64,000 nucleotides of DNA from assembly GCA_031268195.1 (NCBI GenBank), contig JAIRXQ010000003.1:1-64000 (forward strand), in the 5' to 3' direction. Each line of letters opens with the position of its first letter. Within the stretch, counting starts at the first letter, position 1. The position numbers were made by a program, and so were the translations under genes. This document shows, piece by piece, positions 21,596 through 31,552 of this stretch. Under the pieces are notes generated by a model that saw nothing but the letters and a program-made list of their open reading frames with translations, did not search any database and was not told the DNA's origin. The stretch is from Azoarcus sp. Its GTDB lineage: Bacteria; Pseudomonadota; Gammaproteobacteria; Burkholderiales; Rhodocyclaceae.

Positions 21596-24082
21596 ATGAG
21601 TATCCTGACGTCCTTCAGGGACGCTTCGATCCGCATCAAACTGCTGCTGGCCAGCACGACCGTGCAAGTCGTGCTGCTGGTGCTGCTGCTTGCCAACAGC
21701 GTACGGCTGATGGACGATGCCACCCGCGCCAATCTCGACGACATGATCGCCCAAAACGCGACCCTGTTGAACGCGATGGCCGTCGCCTACATCGACCAGC
21801 CCAATTTCGACCCTCTACAGGACACGCTGGGCGAGCTGCTTACGCAGGCCGAGGATGGACTCATTTACGTCCGTTTCGGTGACGCAGCCGGCAACATCCT
21901 GCTGCACTCGGGCTTGCCGGAGATGCGGGATTTGCCGCCACCCGATGTGGATTCCACCAGCGGCAACCTGGACACCACGATCGCCGTTTTGCTCGACCGT
22001 CAGCTGGTCCATGTTCGCCGCCCGCTGCTGCTGCCGCACAATCAGGTCGGCTTTCTGCAATTCGGCGTCTCCAACAAGCAACTACTCGAAGCCCGGCGCT
22101 CGGTTCTGAAACAGGGCGGGATGATCGCCATCGTCGAAATCCTCGCCACCATCGTCCTGCTGTCGGCCATCGCTTATGTGCTGACCAGCCGCCTCACGCG
22201 CATGGTGGCGGGCAGCCAGGCCCTGGCCGAGGGCGAGCTCGATCACCGCTTGCCCGACGAGGGCGGCGATGAACTCACGCTGCTGGCCCGCCACTTCAAC
22301 GTCATGGCCAGCGCGCTTCAGCAGCGGATCAGCGATCTGCAAAGCACCGCGGAGCGGCTCAAGTCGAGCGAGGAGCGTTACGCACTCTCCATTCGCGGTG
22401 CCAACGATGGCTTGTGGGATTGGGACATCGTCGGGGATCGCGGCCACTTTTCGCCCCGCTTCTACGAGATACTCGGCTTGCCCGTCGACGCCTCGGCATC
22501 GGACGCGTCGCCCATGGAGGCGCCCACGACGATTTTTTATTCCCGCCTGCACCCGGACGAAGTCGTCTCCTTCCATACCCGGCTGATCGAGCACTTCAAG
22601 GGCATCACGCCGCAATTCATGATCGAGCACCGCATCCAGCACGAAGACGGCGCGTACCGCTGGATCATGACGCGCGGCGTGGCGCAACGCAGCGCAAACG
22701 GGCGCGCCATCCGCATGGCAGGTTCGATCAGCGACATCCACCAGCGCAAGCGCGCCGAGCAACAGCTACTGCACGACGCCATGCACGACGGCTTGACCGG
22801 CCTGCCCAATCAGGCGCTGTTCATCGAGCACTTGCGGCAGGCGCTGGCGCAACGGGAACGCGATGCGAGTTTTCGTTTCGCGGTGCTGGCGATCAACCTC
22901 GAACGCTTCCATCTCATCAACGACAGCTACAGCCACGCGGCGGGCGACCGCCTGCTCTGTCAGGTCGCCAACTATTTCGTCAGCCAGCTGCGCGGCGGCG
23001 ACATCGTGGCGCGGCTGTCCGCCGACCAGTTTGCCATCTTGCTGCACGGCGTCGCCTCCACGGGCGAGGCGCTGGAGACCGCGCGCCATCTGCTCGAACT
23101 GCCTGATTTCGTCGCGCTCGGCACCCGGCAAGCGCTCCACATGAAATGCCGCATCGGGCTGGCGACGAGCGAAGACGGCGGCGATGCCGAAACCCTGCTG
23201 CGCGACGCCGACAATGCCTTGCAGGCGGCGCGAAAGGGCGAGGCCGCCCCGATCAAGATCTTTCAGGCATCGATGCATACCAAGGTGCTCACCACGCTGA
23301 CGCTGGAAACCGAACTGCGCAACGTGCTGTCGGCCAAGGAGCTGCTGGTCGCCTATCAGCCCATCGTCCGCCTGTTCGACCGCAGCATCGCCAGCTTCGA
23401 GGCGCTGGCGCGCTGGCATCACCCGATGCGCGGCTTCATTTCGCCCGCCACGTTCATCCCGCTGGCCGAAGCGCTCGACCTGATCCACGAACTCGGCCTG
23501 TTCATGCTCAACCGCACCTGTCTCGACATTCTGGAGTGGCAACGCATCACCGGCACGGAGCCACCGCCGGTGAGCGTCAACCTCTCCGCGAAACAACTGG
23601 CGCGCCCTGATCTCGCCAACGAACTGTTCGACATCATCGCCGGGCACGGACTCGCGCCCGAACGGCTCCGGTTCGAGGTCACGGAAAGCCTGCTCACCCA
23701 CTCCAGCGGCCCGGACATCGACACCTTGCGCAAGCTGCGCGAAGCGGGCATCGCGGTGCTGATCGATGACTTCGGCACCGGCTATTCGGCCCTGAGCTAT
23801 CTGCACACCATTCCATGTGACATCGTCAAGCTCGATGGCTCTTTCATCGGCTCCGTCACCACCGACCCACGCCTGCGCGCCATCGTGCGGCACAGCATCG
23901 GGCTGGCGCACGATCTGGGCATGTCGGTCGTGGCTGAATGCATCGAAAGCGAAGATCAGTCACACATGCTGCGCTCCATCGGTTGCGACTTCGGGCAGGG
24001 TTTCCTATTCTCGAAGCCAGTGCCCGCCGACGAAGCCTGCCAGCTGTTCCAATACCCCGATACAAGGAAACCATCGCCTTGA
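21596..24082 (+). CDS. HAMP-PAS-GGDEF-EAL protein, probable c-di-GMP phosphodiesterase
   Basis: The 828 residues comprise TM1 (about 13-33), a periplasmic sensor region (35-175), TM2 (176-198), HAMP (200-250), PAS/PAC (262-390), GGDEF-like (390-550) and EAL (565-820). The GGDEF signature is replaced by SADQF, so cyclase activity should be lost and the domain may only bind GTP. The EAL domain keeps EALARW, NLSAKQL, FEVTES, DDFGTGYS, K in IVKLDGSF, E in VVAECIE and GQGFLFSKP, so c-di-GMP hydrolysis is expected. Its stop overlaps the TTG start of the porin-like gene, suggesting that signal and envelope functions are linked. Confidence 0.9.
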   Translation: MSILTSFRDASIRIKLLLASTTVQVVLLVLLLANSVRLMDDATRANLDDMIAQNATLLNAMAVAYIDQPNFDPLQDTLGELLTQAEDGLIYVRFGDAAGNILLHSGLPEMRDLPPPDVDSTSGNLDTTIAVLLDRQLVHVRRPLLLPHNQVGFLQFGVSNKQLLEARRSVLKQGGMIAIVEILATIVLLSAIAYVLTSRLTRMVAGSQALAEGELDHRLPDEGGDELTLLARHFNVMASALQQRISDLQSTAERLKSSEERYALSIRGANDGLWDWDIVGDRGHFSPRFYEILGLPVDASASDASPMEAPTTIFYSRLHPDEVVSFHTRLIEHFKGITPQFMIEHRIQHEDGAYRWIMTRGVAQRSANGRAIRMAGSISDIHQRKRAEQQLLHDAMHDGLTGLPNQALFIEHLRQALAQRERDASFRFAVLAINLERFHLINDSYSHAAGDRLLCQVANYFVSQLRGGDIVARLSADQFAILLHGVASTGEALETARHLLELPDFVALGTRQALHMKCRIGLATSEDGGDAETLLRDADNALQAARKGEAAPIKIFQASMHTKVLTTLTLETELRNVLSAKELLVAYQPIVRLFDRSIASFEALARWHHPMRGFISPATFIPLAEALDLIHELGLFMLNRTCLDILEWQRITGTEPPPVSVNLSAKQLARPDLANELFDIIAGHGLAPERLRFEVTESLLTHSSGPDIDTLRKLREAGIAVLIDDFGTGYSALSYLHTIPCDIVKLDGSFIGSVTTDPRLRAIVRHSIGLAHDLGMSVVAECIESEDQSHMLRSIGCDFGQGFLFSKPVPADEACQLFQYPDTRKPSP

Positions 24083-25410
24083 AGAACCGCATCCGCCTGA
24101 GCGAAATTTTCGCCATAGGCGCACTCCTTGCCATCAGCGGAGCACTTCGGGCACAAACACCGGAGAGCGGCGACCCCGGACACGAGCAGACTGCGCCGAC
24201 TTCGTCCAGCCCATTCAATTTCGACACCAAGAACATCCAGTTCTCGGGCTTCGGCACCCTTGGCATGATCTATACCCATGACAAGGAAGTGCGCTACATC
24301 CGCCCGAGCACCAACCACCCCGGTCACGAAAACCCCGATCTCGGCCCCGACACGGTGCTCGGCGTGCAGGCAAACGTTACGCTCGGCTCCCATGCCGCGC
24401 TGGTGCTACAGGCCATCAGCCGCGAAAGCACCCTGGGCAGCTACAAGCCACGTGCCAGCCTCGCCTTTCTCTCTTACGCCTTCACCCCGAACGTCACTGT
24501 GCGCGCCGGGCGGCTGCGTACGCCGTTTTTCATGCTCTCCGAGTCGATCGACATCAATTACGCGAATCCGTGGATACGTCCGCCATCCGAGATTTACAGC
24601 ATGTTCCCGTTCTCGGAACTCAACGGCGTCGATCTGCTGCTCACTTTCGGCGGCATCGGCGGCTTCGACGTCGAACTGCACCCTTACTACGGCACGAGCG
24701 ATCTGCCCATCTATCAAGACGGCAAAGGACATCTGAAAAACGTCCGGGGGCTGAACATCACCGCCACGAGCGGGCATTTGACCCTGTTTGCCGGGTACGG
24801 CCAGACCGATTTCTCCCTGAAATGGCGCGGTCAGGATCTCCAGACGCTTTCCCAATACCTGCGGCAGCCCATCGTCCTCAACGGCAACGACATCCTGCGG
24901 GATTTGTCCGGCAGCGACGGCAAAGGCAGTTTCGGCGTGGCGGGCATCCAGTGGGATGACGGCAAGTGGCTGTTCATCGGAGAGTACAACCGGCTACGCG
25001 CCAACCGTTACGCGCATCGCGCCCATGCGTGGGAGCTCACCGCCGGCCGCCGTTTCGGCGAATTCATGCCTTACGTCACCCTCGCCAGCCACACCGAAGA
25101 CCGGCCCATCACGACGAAGCGGGTCGCGCTCGCCATGGCCATACCGGGAGTAGCCGAACAGCTCAACGAAGCCGTGGATGCGTTCCTCGCCTCCCGCAAC
25201 CTGTCGCAAAGCAGCGCCACACTCGGCCTGCGCTGGGACTTTTACAAGAACACCGCGTTCAAACTTGAATTCGCCCACACCCGCATCCACAACCGCAGCT
25301 GGGGCAGTTTCTTCCCGGAAAACCCGAATGATCCGCCCGCTACGTTGAACCAGCGCATGTGGAAGCGTTCCATCAACACCTTAGGCGTCAGCGTCGATGT
25401 CACGTTCTAG
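24079..25410 (+). CDS. Porin-like outer membrane beta-barrel protein
   Basis: A 443-residue protein with a signal peptide (LKNRIRLSEIFAIGALLAIS, cleavage after LRAQ). The rest is amphipathic beta-strand rich: FSGFGTLGMIYT near the start, RAGRLRTPFFMLSESIDINYANPWIRPP, and a terminal GVSVDVTF ending in Phe as barrel proteins do. No ATG exists near the signal peptide, so TTG at 24079, overlapping the upstream stop, was chosen. This suggests tight translational coupling to the EAL protein. The substrate is unknown; the neighbour downstream hints at phosphate or another anion. Confidence 0.75.
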   Translation: MKNRIRLSEIFAIGALLAISGALRAQTPESGDPGHEQTAPTSSSPFNFDTKNIQFSGFGTLGMIYTHDKEVRYIRPSTNHPGHENPDLGPDTVLGVQANVTLGSHAALVLQAISRESTLGSYKPRASLAFLSYAFTPNVTVRAGRLRTPFFMLSESIDINYANPWIRPPSEIYSMFPFSELNGVDLLLTFGGIGGFDVELHPYYGTSDLPIYQDGKGHLKNVRGLNITATSGHLTLFAGYGQTDFSLKWRGQDLQTLSQYLRQPIVLNGNDILRDLSGSDGKGSFGVAGIQWDDGKWLFIGEYNRLRANRYAHRAHAWELTAGRRFGEFMPYVTLASHTEDRPITTKRVALAMAIPGVAEQLNEAVDAFLASRNLSQSSATLGLRWDFYKNTAFKLEFAHTRIHNRSWGSFFPENPNDPPATLNQRMWKRSINTLGVSVDVTF

Positions 25411-25888
25411 GCTCATCTCCCCGCTTCGCACGGTCGTGGCCTGCGCATTCACCGCGCTGCTGCTGGGCACGGCCCCGTTCGTGCGCTCCGTCGCGGCCGA
25501 GCCGGACAAAGCCACCGCCGCCGCGTCGGGCGTCCAGCTCGTCACTTCCGCCAAGGGGGCGGTGAACGTCCTCTCTCGCGAAGAGGCCACGCAATTGCTG
25601 CTGGGCCACCGCAACCGCTTGAACGACGGCACCCCCGTCACCCTGATCGACCTGCCTTCCGGCCAAATCCGCGCCAGGCTCTACCAGATACTCACCGGCA
25701 AGAACCCGGTGCAGGTGCGCGCCAACTGGTCACGGCTGGTCTTCAGCGGCCGCGTGCGCCCGCCCCTCGAAGCCTCCAACGAAAACGAGGCGCTCGAATG
25801 GCTGATCAACACCCCCAATGCCATCGGCTATCTGCCCTCCGCTGTAAACGACAAGCGCATCAAGGTGCTGCTGCTCGTCGACGGCTGA
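25397..25888 (+). CDS. Small PstS-like periplasmic binding protein
   Basis: 163 residues with a signal peptide (CAFTALLLGTAPFVRSVAAE). The body resembles half of a phosphate-binding (PBP) domain: GAVNVLSREEATQLLLGHRN, a central WSRLVFSGRVRPP and TPNAIGYLPS, a pattern seen in PstS-like single-domain proteins beside GGDEF/EAL genes. Its start is 14 bases inside the porin-like gene. It may deliver an environmental cue to the periplasmic part of the EAL protein; that link is inference from the operon. Confidence 0.7.
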   Translation: MSRSRLISPLRTVVACAFTALLLGTAPFVRSVAAEPDKATAAASGVQLVTSAKGAVNVLSREEATQLLLGHRNRLNDGTPVTLIDLPSGQIRARLYQILTGKNPVQVRANWSRLVFSGRVRPPLEASNENEALEWLINTPNAIGYLPSAVNDKRIKVLLLVDG

Positions 25889-26311
25889 ACGAAATCAGAC
25901 GCCCCCCTTCGGCCATGAGCAAAGACGCTACGGCGTCTTGCCGTTTTCGTGCGTCCTTGCGCGCGGGCATTGGCAAAGCAGGGACGACCAAAAACAAAGA
26001 CGGGATGCCTTTCGGCATCCCGTTCCCAACGAGCGTATTGCCGCCGGATACTCAGTCCGGCGATGACTCCCTCCTGCGTATTACCTCCCTCCTCTCTATC
26101 TTCCCTCCCTGTCGGACTCCGGTTCCCGGCCGGCGCCGACTTTGGCGGTCGCACCGCTTTTCTGCTTTCGACGACCGCCAGCGGGTGCTACATGACGGTA
26201 CTGTCTCGATACAAAATGATACCCGTATCACCCCGTCCCCCTCTATTCTTAGATCGTTCCCTTCGTGCGAAATGTCCCTTTTCATTCGTAAAACCCGCAA
26301 TGGCATCTTTC
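25889..26311. other. Intergenic region with two hairpins
   Basis: 423 bases without a convincing gene. AAGACGC-TACG-GCGTCTT (25922-25939) followed by GCCGTTTT looks like a weak terminator for the EAL-porin operon. ACGGGATGCC-TTTC-GGCATCCCGT (26000-26023) is a perfect ten-pair stem without a T-tract. The remainder has mixed composition and presumably includes the macA promoter, but no unambiguous -35/-10 pair was found. Confidence 0.5.
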
Positions 26312-27646
26312 ATGAAATCTCCTAGCCGCCGCTGGCCGCGCTTTGCACTGATCGCGCTCGGCATCGTCATGCTCGCCGCCTGCGGCTGGCTCGGTGCGCG
26401 CCTGCTGCCCGGCAACGGCGACGAGCGCGCGCTCTACCAGTTCGCCACCGTGCAACGCGGCGACATCGAGGATCTCGTCACCGCCACCGGCACCCTGCAA
26501 CCGCGCGAATATGTCGATGTCGGCGCGCAGGTATCCGGGCAGTTGAAGAAAATCCACGTGCAGGTCGGCACCGAGGTCCAGGCGGGCGATCTGCTCGCGG
26601 AAATCGACTCCACCGTTTATCTCTCCAAGGTCGATGCGGGCCGCGCCCAGCTGCGCAACCAGAAGGCGCAGCTCAAGGAGCGCGAAGCACAACTGACGCT
26701 GGCGCAAATCCAGTTCCGCCGCCAGAAGGCGCTGATGGCCGAGGAAGCCACCACCGAAGAAGCCCTGCAAACGGCGGAGGCCACGCTGAAATCCGCCGAG
26801 GCCGCGCTCGAGGCCCTGCGCGCCCAGATCGAGCAGACCGAATCCACCCTGCGCGGCGATGAGGCCAATCTGCAATACGCCCGCGTGCTCGCGCCGATGA
26901 ACGGCACCGTGGTATCGATCAGCGCCCGGCAGGGGCAAACGCTCAACACCAACCAGCAAGCGCCGACCATTCTGCGCATTGCCGATCTATCGACGATGAC
27001 CGTGCAGACGCAGGTTTCCGAAGCCGACATCGGGCGCCTCGCGCAAGACATGAAGGCGTACTTCACCACCCTCGGCAACCAGAACAAGCGCTGGTACGGC
27101 ACGCTGCGGCAGATCGAACCGACGCCCACCACGACCAACAACGTGGTGCTCTACAACGCGCTGTTCGATGTCCCCAACCCCGACGGGCGGCTGATGACCG
27201 ACATGACCGCACAGGTGTTCTTCATCGTCGCGCAGGAGAAGAACGTGCTTCAGATTCCGCTGGGCGCGTTGCAGCAAACCGCGCGCCCACGCGGCGCGGG
27301 CCGCCGCGGCACGAACGCGCGGAGCGCACAGAACGCGCAACATGCCGCCGCGCCGCAGGCGGACGCCGCCAACGAACAGACGATGGCTGCACCCGATACG
27401 CTCGATACGCCCGCCCATGCCGCCGCGCAAAAACCGCGCGCCCGCAAGAGCACCGTGAAGGTGCTCGCGGCCAACGGCAAGCTGATCGAGCGTGAAGTCG
27501 AAATCGGCGTCAGCAACCGCATCCAGGCCGAAGTCGTCTCCGGCCTCACGGAAGGCGAAAAAGTCGTCTCCGGCCGGGCGGACAACTCGGCGCAAGCCGC
27601 GAACGTGCCCGCCACCGCCCGCCGCGCACCGCCGCCTCGCATATGA
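26312..27646 (+). CDS. macA: MacA-type periplasmic adaptor of a tripartite efflux pump
   Basis: Membrane fusion protein linking MacB to an outer membrane channel. Of the 444 residues, a membrane anchor (about 10-30) is followed by a barrel/lipoyl half-motif [19 protein letters not shown], a long alpha-hairpin with coiled-coil heptads (about 105-190), the second lipoyl half [12 protein letters not shown], and a C-terminal membrane-proximal domain. An Ala/Arg-rich insert at about 320-380 is unusual. An ATG four codons upstream is an alternative start. The stop overlaps the macB start (ATGA). Confidence 0.88.
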   Translation: MKSPSRRWPRFALIALGIVMLAACGWLGARLLPGNGDERALYQFATVQRGDIEDLVTATGTLQPREYVDVGAQVSGQLKKIHVQVGTEVQAGDLLAEIDSTVYLSKVDAGRAQLRNQKAQLKEREAQLTLAQIQFRRQKALMAEEATTEEALQTAEATLKSAEAALEALRAQIEQTESTLRGDEANLQYARVLAPMNGTVVSISARQGQTLNTNQQAPTILRIADLSTMTVQTQVSEADIGRLAQDMKAYFTTLGNQNKRWYGTLRQIEPTPTTTNNVVLYNALFDVPNPDGRLMTDMTAQVFFIVAQEKNVLQIPLGALQQTARPRGAGRRGTNARSAQNAQHAAAPQADAANEQTMAAPDTLDTPAHAAAQKPRARKSTVKVLAANGKLIEREVEIGVSNRIQAEVVSGLTEGEKVVSGRADNSAQAANVPATARRAPPPRI

Positions 27647-29592
27647 ATCCCCCCGACAACGGCGCCGGCCGCGCCCTGATCGAGCTGTCCGGCGTCACGC
27701 GCAGCTTCACCAACGGCGAGGTGCAGACCAAGGTGCTGTACGGCATCGACCTCACCCTCTATCCGGGCGAATTCGTGGCCATCGTCGGGCAATCCGGCTC
27801 CGGCAAGTCGACACTGATGAACATCCTCGGCTGCCTCGACCGCCCCAGCTCCGGCACCTATCGTTTCATGGGGCGCGACGTGGCCGGGTTCGACCGCGAC
27901 GAGCTGGCGCGCATGCGGCGTGAAACCTTCGGCTTCGTGTTCCAGAGCTACAACCTCCTGGGCGGCTCCACGGCGCGTGAAAACGTGGAAGTGCCTGCCG
28001 TCTATTCCGGCATGCCGCCCCACGAGCGCCACGAACGCGCCGAGACGCTGCTCACCGCGCTCGGACTAGGCGAGCGCGGACGATATCGCCCCGGCCAACT
28101 CTCCGGCGGGCAGCAGCAGCGCGTCTCGATTGCCCGCGCGCTGATGAACGGCGGGCGCGTCATCCTTGCCGATGAGCCGACCGGCGCGCTCGACAGCCAA
28201 AGCGGCGAGGAAGTCATGAAGCTCCTCACCCAGCTCTCCGCCGAAGGCCATACCGTCATCCTCATCACCCATTCGCACGAAATCGCCCAGCAGGCGCACC
28301 GGATCATCGAAATCCGCGACGGGCGTGTCCTCTCCGACCCCGGCCCGCAGCGCCCCAAAGCCCCCGAGCCGAATTTCACCCCCCAACTCGACCGCAGTTC
28401 GTCGATAACCGACATCATCGAAGCCACCCGCACGGCATTGCGGGCGCTCAGGGCGAACCTGTTCCGCTCGGCGCTCACGCTCCTGGGGATCGTCATCGGC
28501 GTCGCTTCGGTCATCGTCATGCTGGCCATCGGCGATGGCGCCAAACAAAATGTCGTCAACCAGATCAGCGCCCTGGGCACCAACCTTCTCACGGTCATCC
28601 CCGGCGCACCCAACCAGCGCGGGCGCGACAGCAGCGCGACCCTGGTCATCGAAGACGTCCAGGCCATCGGCGAACTCGACAACGTACTGGCTGCCGTGCC
28701 GGAGCAAAGCGCCACCGTCACCCTGCGCGCCGGCAGCATCGACCATAGCTCCAGCGTCAATGCCACATCATGGGAGTACACCATCGCGCGCGACTGGGCC
28801 CTGGCAAGCGGCACCTTCTTCAGTGCCGAAGACGAAGCCAGCTACGCCGCCGTCGCCGTCCTCGGGCAAACGGTGGCAAGGGCCCTCTTTCCGGAGAGCG
28901 ATCCCGTCGGCCAGTTTGTGCTGGTCAATAACATCCCGTTCCAGGTCATCGGCACCATGATCGCAAAAGGCGCCACCAGCTTCGGCCAGGATCAGGACAA
29001 CGTGGTGTTCATCCCCTATACGACCGGCCGCATGCGCATCACCGGCCAGCGCCACCTGCGCAACGTCACCGTCGCCGTCGCCGAGGTGGATCGCATCAAC
29101 GAGACCCAGGCGGCGGTGCACGGCCTGCTGCTGGCGCGCCATGCCAAGGAAGACTTCCAGATCAGAAATATGGCCGTTTTCATCGACACCGTCTCGGAGA
29201 CGCAAAATACCATGACCATCCTGCTCGGCGCCGTGGCGGCGATTTCGCTGCTCGTGGGCGGCATCGGTGTCATGAATATCATGCTGGTGTCGGTCACGGA
29301 ACGCACCCGCGAAATCGGCATTCGCATGGCGACCGGCGCGCGGATGAAAAACATCCTGCAACAATTTCTCATCGAGGCGCTGGTGGTCTCCGCCCTCGGC
29401 GGTCTCATTGGCGTCGCCTTTGGGCTGGCGAGCGCCGCGCTCATTCAGCTCCTCGGCACGCCCATCAAATATTCATTGCCGCCGGTCATGCTCGCATTCG
29501 GATGCGCCTTCATCACCGGCCTGATGTTCGGCTACCTGCCGGCGCGCACGGCCGCCCGGCTCGATCCCGTCGTTGCCCTCGCCACAGAGTAA
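27643..29592 (+). CDS. macB: MacB-type ABC transporter, fused ATPase and permease
   Basis: The 649 residues consist of an ABC ATPase (about 5-235) with [17 protein letters not shown] and [13 protein letters not shown], then four membrane helices. The first helix is at about 270-295, a large periplasmic domain lies between helices 1 and 2, and the last three are at 520-640. [21 protein letters not shown] is the mechanotransmission motif of the MacB/FtsX family. With MacA and the NodT-family channel downstream it would export macrolides, siderophores, peptides or similar substrates; the actual cargo is unknown. Confidence 0.93.
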   Translation: MNPPDNGAGRALIELSGVTRSFTNGEVQTKVLYGIDLTLYPGEFVAIVGQSGSGKSTLMNILGCLDRPSSGTYRFMGRDVAGFDRDELARMRRETFGFVFQSYNLLGGSTARENVEVPAVYSGMPPHERHERAETLLTALGLGERGRYRPGQLSGGQQQRVSIARALMNGGRVILADEPTGALDSQSGEEVMKLLTQLSAEGHTVILITHSHEIAQQAHRIIEIRDGRVLSDPGPQRPKAPEPNFTPQLDRSSSITDIIEATRTALRALRANLFRSALTLLGIVIGVASVIVMLAIGDGAKQNVVNQISALGTNLLTVIPGAPNQRGRDSSATLVIEDVQAIGELDNVLAAVPEQSATVTLRAGSIDHSSSVNATSWEYTIARDWALASGTFFSAEDEASYAAVAVLGQTVARALFPESDPVGQFVLVNNIPFQVIGTMIAKGATSFGQDQDNVVFIPYTTGRMRITGQRHLRNVTVAVAEVDRINETQAAVHGLLLARHAKEDFQIRNMAVFIDTVSETQNTMTILLGAVAAISLLVGGIGVMNIMLVSVTERTREIGIRMATGARMKNILQQFLIEALVVSALGGLIGVAFGLASAALIQLLGTPIKYSLPPVMLAFGCAFITGLMFGYLPARTAARLDPVVALATE

Positions 29593-29597
29593 GCACC

Positions 29598-30044
29598 ATG
29601 AAACGCGCTCTCGCCCTGCTCGCTTTGCTGCTTTTCCCCCTGATGCTCGGCGGCTGTTATTACGATGGCAGGGCGGCTCCCTACTACCATGGCGGCCCAC
29701 CGTTTACAGAACCGACATGGTATGACGGAGGGATTAATCGTCATCATCGCCATTACCACCCGCCGCCGGGAAGCGACCGGCGCGGCGAACACCGGCGCGA
29801 AGCGGTCGCTTCTCCGTCGCGGACGCACACCGCCTCCCCGGCGCGCAAATCAGGCCCGGAGGCGCGGCACCCCCCGCGCGCGCAGGGCGCGAGGGTGAAC
29901 GCCCCCACGCACAGCAGCCCGCCTCCCCGGCAGGCACAAAACGAACGCAACACGACGAAATCCGCCCAACGTGAATCATCGAAGCATGACACCTCGCAAC
30001 GCGACGATTCCCGGCATTCCCACGGGCATGACCGGCGCAGATAA
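29598..30044 (+). CDS. Small His/Arg-rich lipoprotein within the efflux operon
   Basis: A 148-residue predicted lipoprotein: signal peptide with the lipobox MLGGC, then YYDGRAAPYYHGGP, and a low-complexity tail rich in His, Arg, Ser and Pro (RHHRHYHPPP; HSHGHDRRR). It lies between macB (five bases) and the outer membrane channel gene (three bases), so it belongs to the same operon. I do not recognise a family. Metal binding by the His-rich parts or a structural role next to the pump are possibilities only. Confidence 0.6.
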   Translation: MKRALALLALLLFPLMLGGCYYDGRAAPYYHGGPPFTEPTWYDGGINRHHRHYHPPPGSDRRGEHRREAVASPSRTHTASPARKSGPEARHPPRAQGARVNAPTHSSPPPRQAQNERNTTKSAQRESSKHDTSQRDDSRHSHGHDRRR

Positions 30045-30047
30045 AAA

Positions 30048-31475
30048 ATGAAACATTTGCCCGCGCTTGCCTGCGCCGTGCTCCTTGCCGGCTGCTCCCT
30101 CACCGGCCCTGTCGCCCACACCGATCTCGCCCTGCCGTCGCAATGGCGCGAGGCCGCGCCCGGCAGCGACAGCGCCGCGTCCCCGCCATCACCGGACTGG
30201 TGGCGCAGCTTCGGCTCATCGCAGCTCGATGCCCTGATCGCCGACGCCTTCATCGGCAGCCCGGACTTGCGCGCGCAGGCAGAGCGCGTCGTCCAGGCCG
30301 AACTGACCCTGCGCGCGACAAATTCGTCGCTCTTCCCCAGCCTGAACCTGTCCGGCGACAGCGGCTGGAGCCGTTCCGTCAGCGGCGACACCCGCGCGGT
30401 GGAAGAACGCAAAAACACCTCGCTCGGCTTGTCCGCCAGCTATGAACTCGATCTGTGGGGACGCGTCGCCGCCTCCATCGCCAGCGACCAGGCCCAATTC
30501 GCCGCCAGCCGCTACGACTATGACGGCGCCCGCCTGTCGCTGGCCGCCAGCGTCGCTACCACGTATTTTCAATATCTGACAGGCTTCGAGCGCCTGGCGA
30601 TCGCGCGCGAGAATCTCGCCATTGCCGAACGGGTACTCAAAGTCGTCGATGCCCGCTATCGCAACGGCGCAGCCTCCGCGCTCGATCTCTCGCGCCAGAA
30701 CACCACGGTATTGAGCCAGCGCGCCCAGATCGAACCGCTGGAAGTGCAAGTACGCCAGACCCGCGCCGCGCTCGATATCCTGCGCGGCCATCCGCCCGGC
30801 ACGGACGCGCTTTCACGAGAACCGGCCACGACGCTGGCCGCGCTGGATATTCCCGCCATCGGCGCGGGCCTGCCGTCCGAACTGCTGCTGCGCCGCCCCG
30901 ATCTCGCCGCCTCCGAAGCGCGCCTTCAGGCGGCTGCCGCCGACATCGGCGTGGCGCGCGCGGAACTGTTTCCGAGCATCAAGCTGTCCGCCGGGGGCGG
31001 GCTGGCGACCGACCTGTTGCTGTCGTTGGCCAATCCCACCAAAACCGTATCGCTTTCAGCCTCGCTCATGCAGACGATTTTCGATGCCGGACGCCGCACG
31101 GCCGCCATCGACATCGCCCGTTCGCGCGAACGCGAGCTGCTTGAGAGCTACCGCAAGACCATCCTCACCTCGCTCAAAGAGGTCGAGGACACGCTCTCCA
31201 ACGCTACCCGCGATGCCCATCAGGAAGAAGCCCAGATCCAGATCCTCGCCGAAGCCGAACGCAGCCTGCATCTGGCCGAACTCCGCTACCGCGAGGGGGC
31301 GGACGACCTGCTCGCCGTGCTCGATGCGCAACGCACGCGGTTTTCGGTACAGGATCAGCTGGCGCAGCTGCGGCTGGCGCGGCTCACCGATGCGCTGGAT
31401 CTGTACAAGGCGCTCGGCGGCGGCTGGCAGGCGGCGGGGCCCGCGCCGTCACCGCAGGAGGCGAACGATGAATGA
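30048..31475 (+). CDS. NodT-family outer membrane efflux lipoprotein
   Basis: A 475-residue TolC/OprM-like channel subunit. A lipoprotein signal ends in LLAGC, followed by two repeats of the OEP fold with long helices (about 60-260 and 270-460). WWRSFGSSQLDALI, SLGLSASYELDLWGR and RRPDLAASEARLQAAAADIGVARAELFPS are typical NodT-family segments. Together with the MacA and MacB homologues just upstream it completes a tripartite envelope-spanning pump encoded by one transcript. Confidence 0.92.
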   Translation: MKHLPALACAVLLAGCSLTGPVAHTDLALPSQWREAAPGSDSAASPPSPDWWRSFGSSQLDALIADAFIGSPDLRAQAERVVQAELTLRATNSSLFPSLNLSGDSGWSRSVSGDTRAVEERKNTSLGLSASYELDLWGRVAASIASDQAQFAASRYDYDGARLSLAASVATTYFQYLTGFERLAIARENLAIAERVLKVVDARYRNGAASALDLSRQNTTVLSQRAQIEPLEVQVRQTRAALDILRGHPPGTDALSREPATTLAALDIPAIGAGLPSELLLRRPDLAASEARLQAAAADIGVARAELFPSIKLSAGGGLATDLLLSLANPTKTVSLSASLMQTIFDAGRRTAAIDIARSRERELLESYRKTILTSLKEVEDTLSNATRDAHQEEAQIQILAEAERSLHLAELRYREGADDLLAVLDAQRTRFSVQDQLAQLRLARLTDALDLYKALGGGWQAAGPAPSPQEANDE

Positions 31476-31552
31476 TCATTCGCCGCCCCGGCGCCCCTCT
31501 TTCTCGCCACGCGGCCGGCCTGCAAGGTGCTGCGGTCGCCCACCGCACCGCT

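Noticed and set aside
26000-26023. Hairpin considered as an intrinsic terminator or riboswitch
   Set aside because: Perfect stem but no T-tract and no conserved aptamer features; left as an unexplained hairpin.
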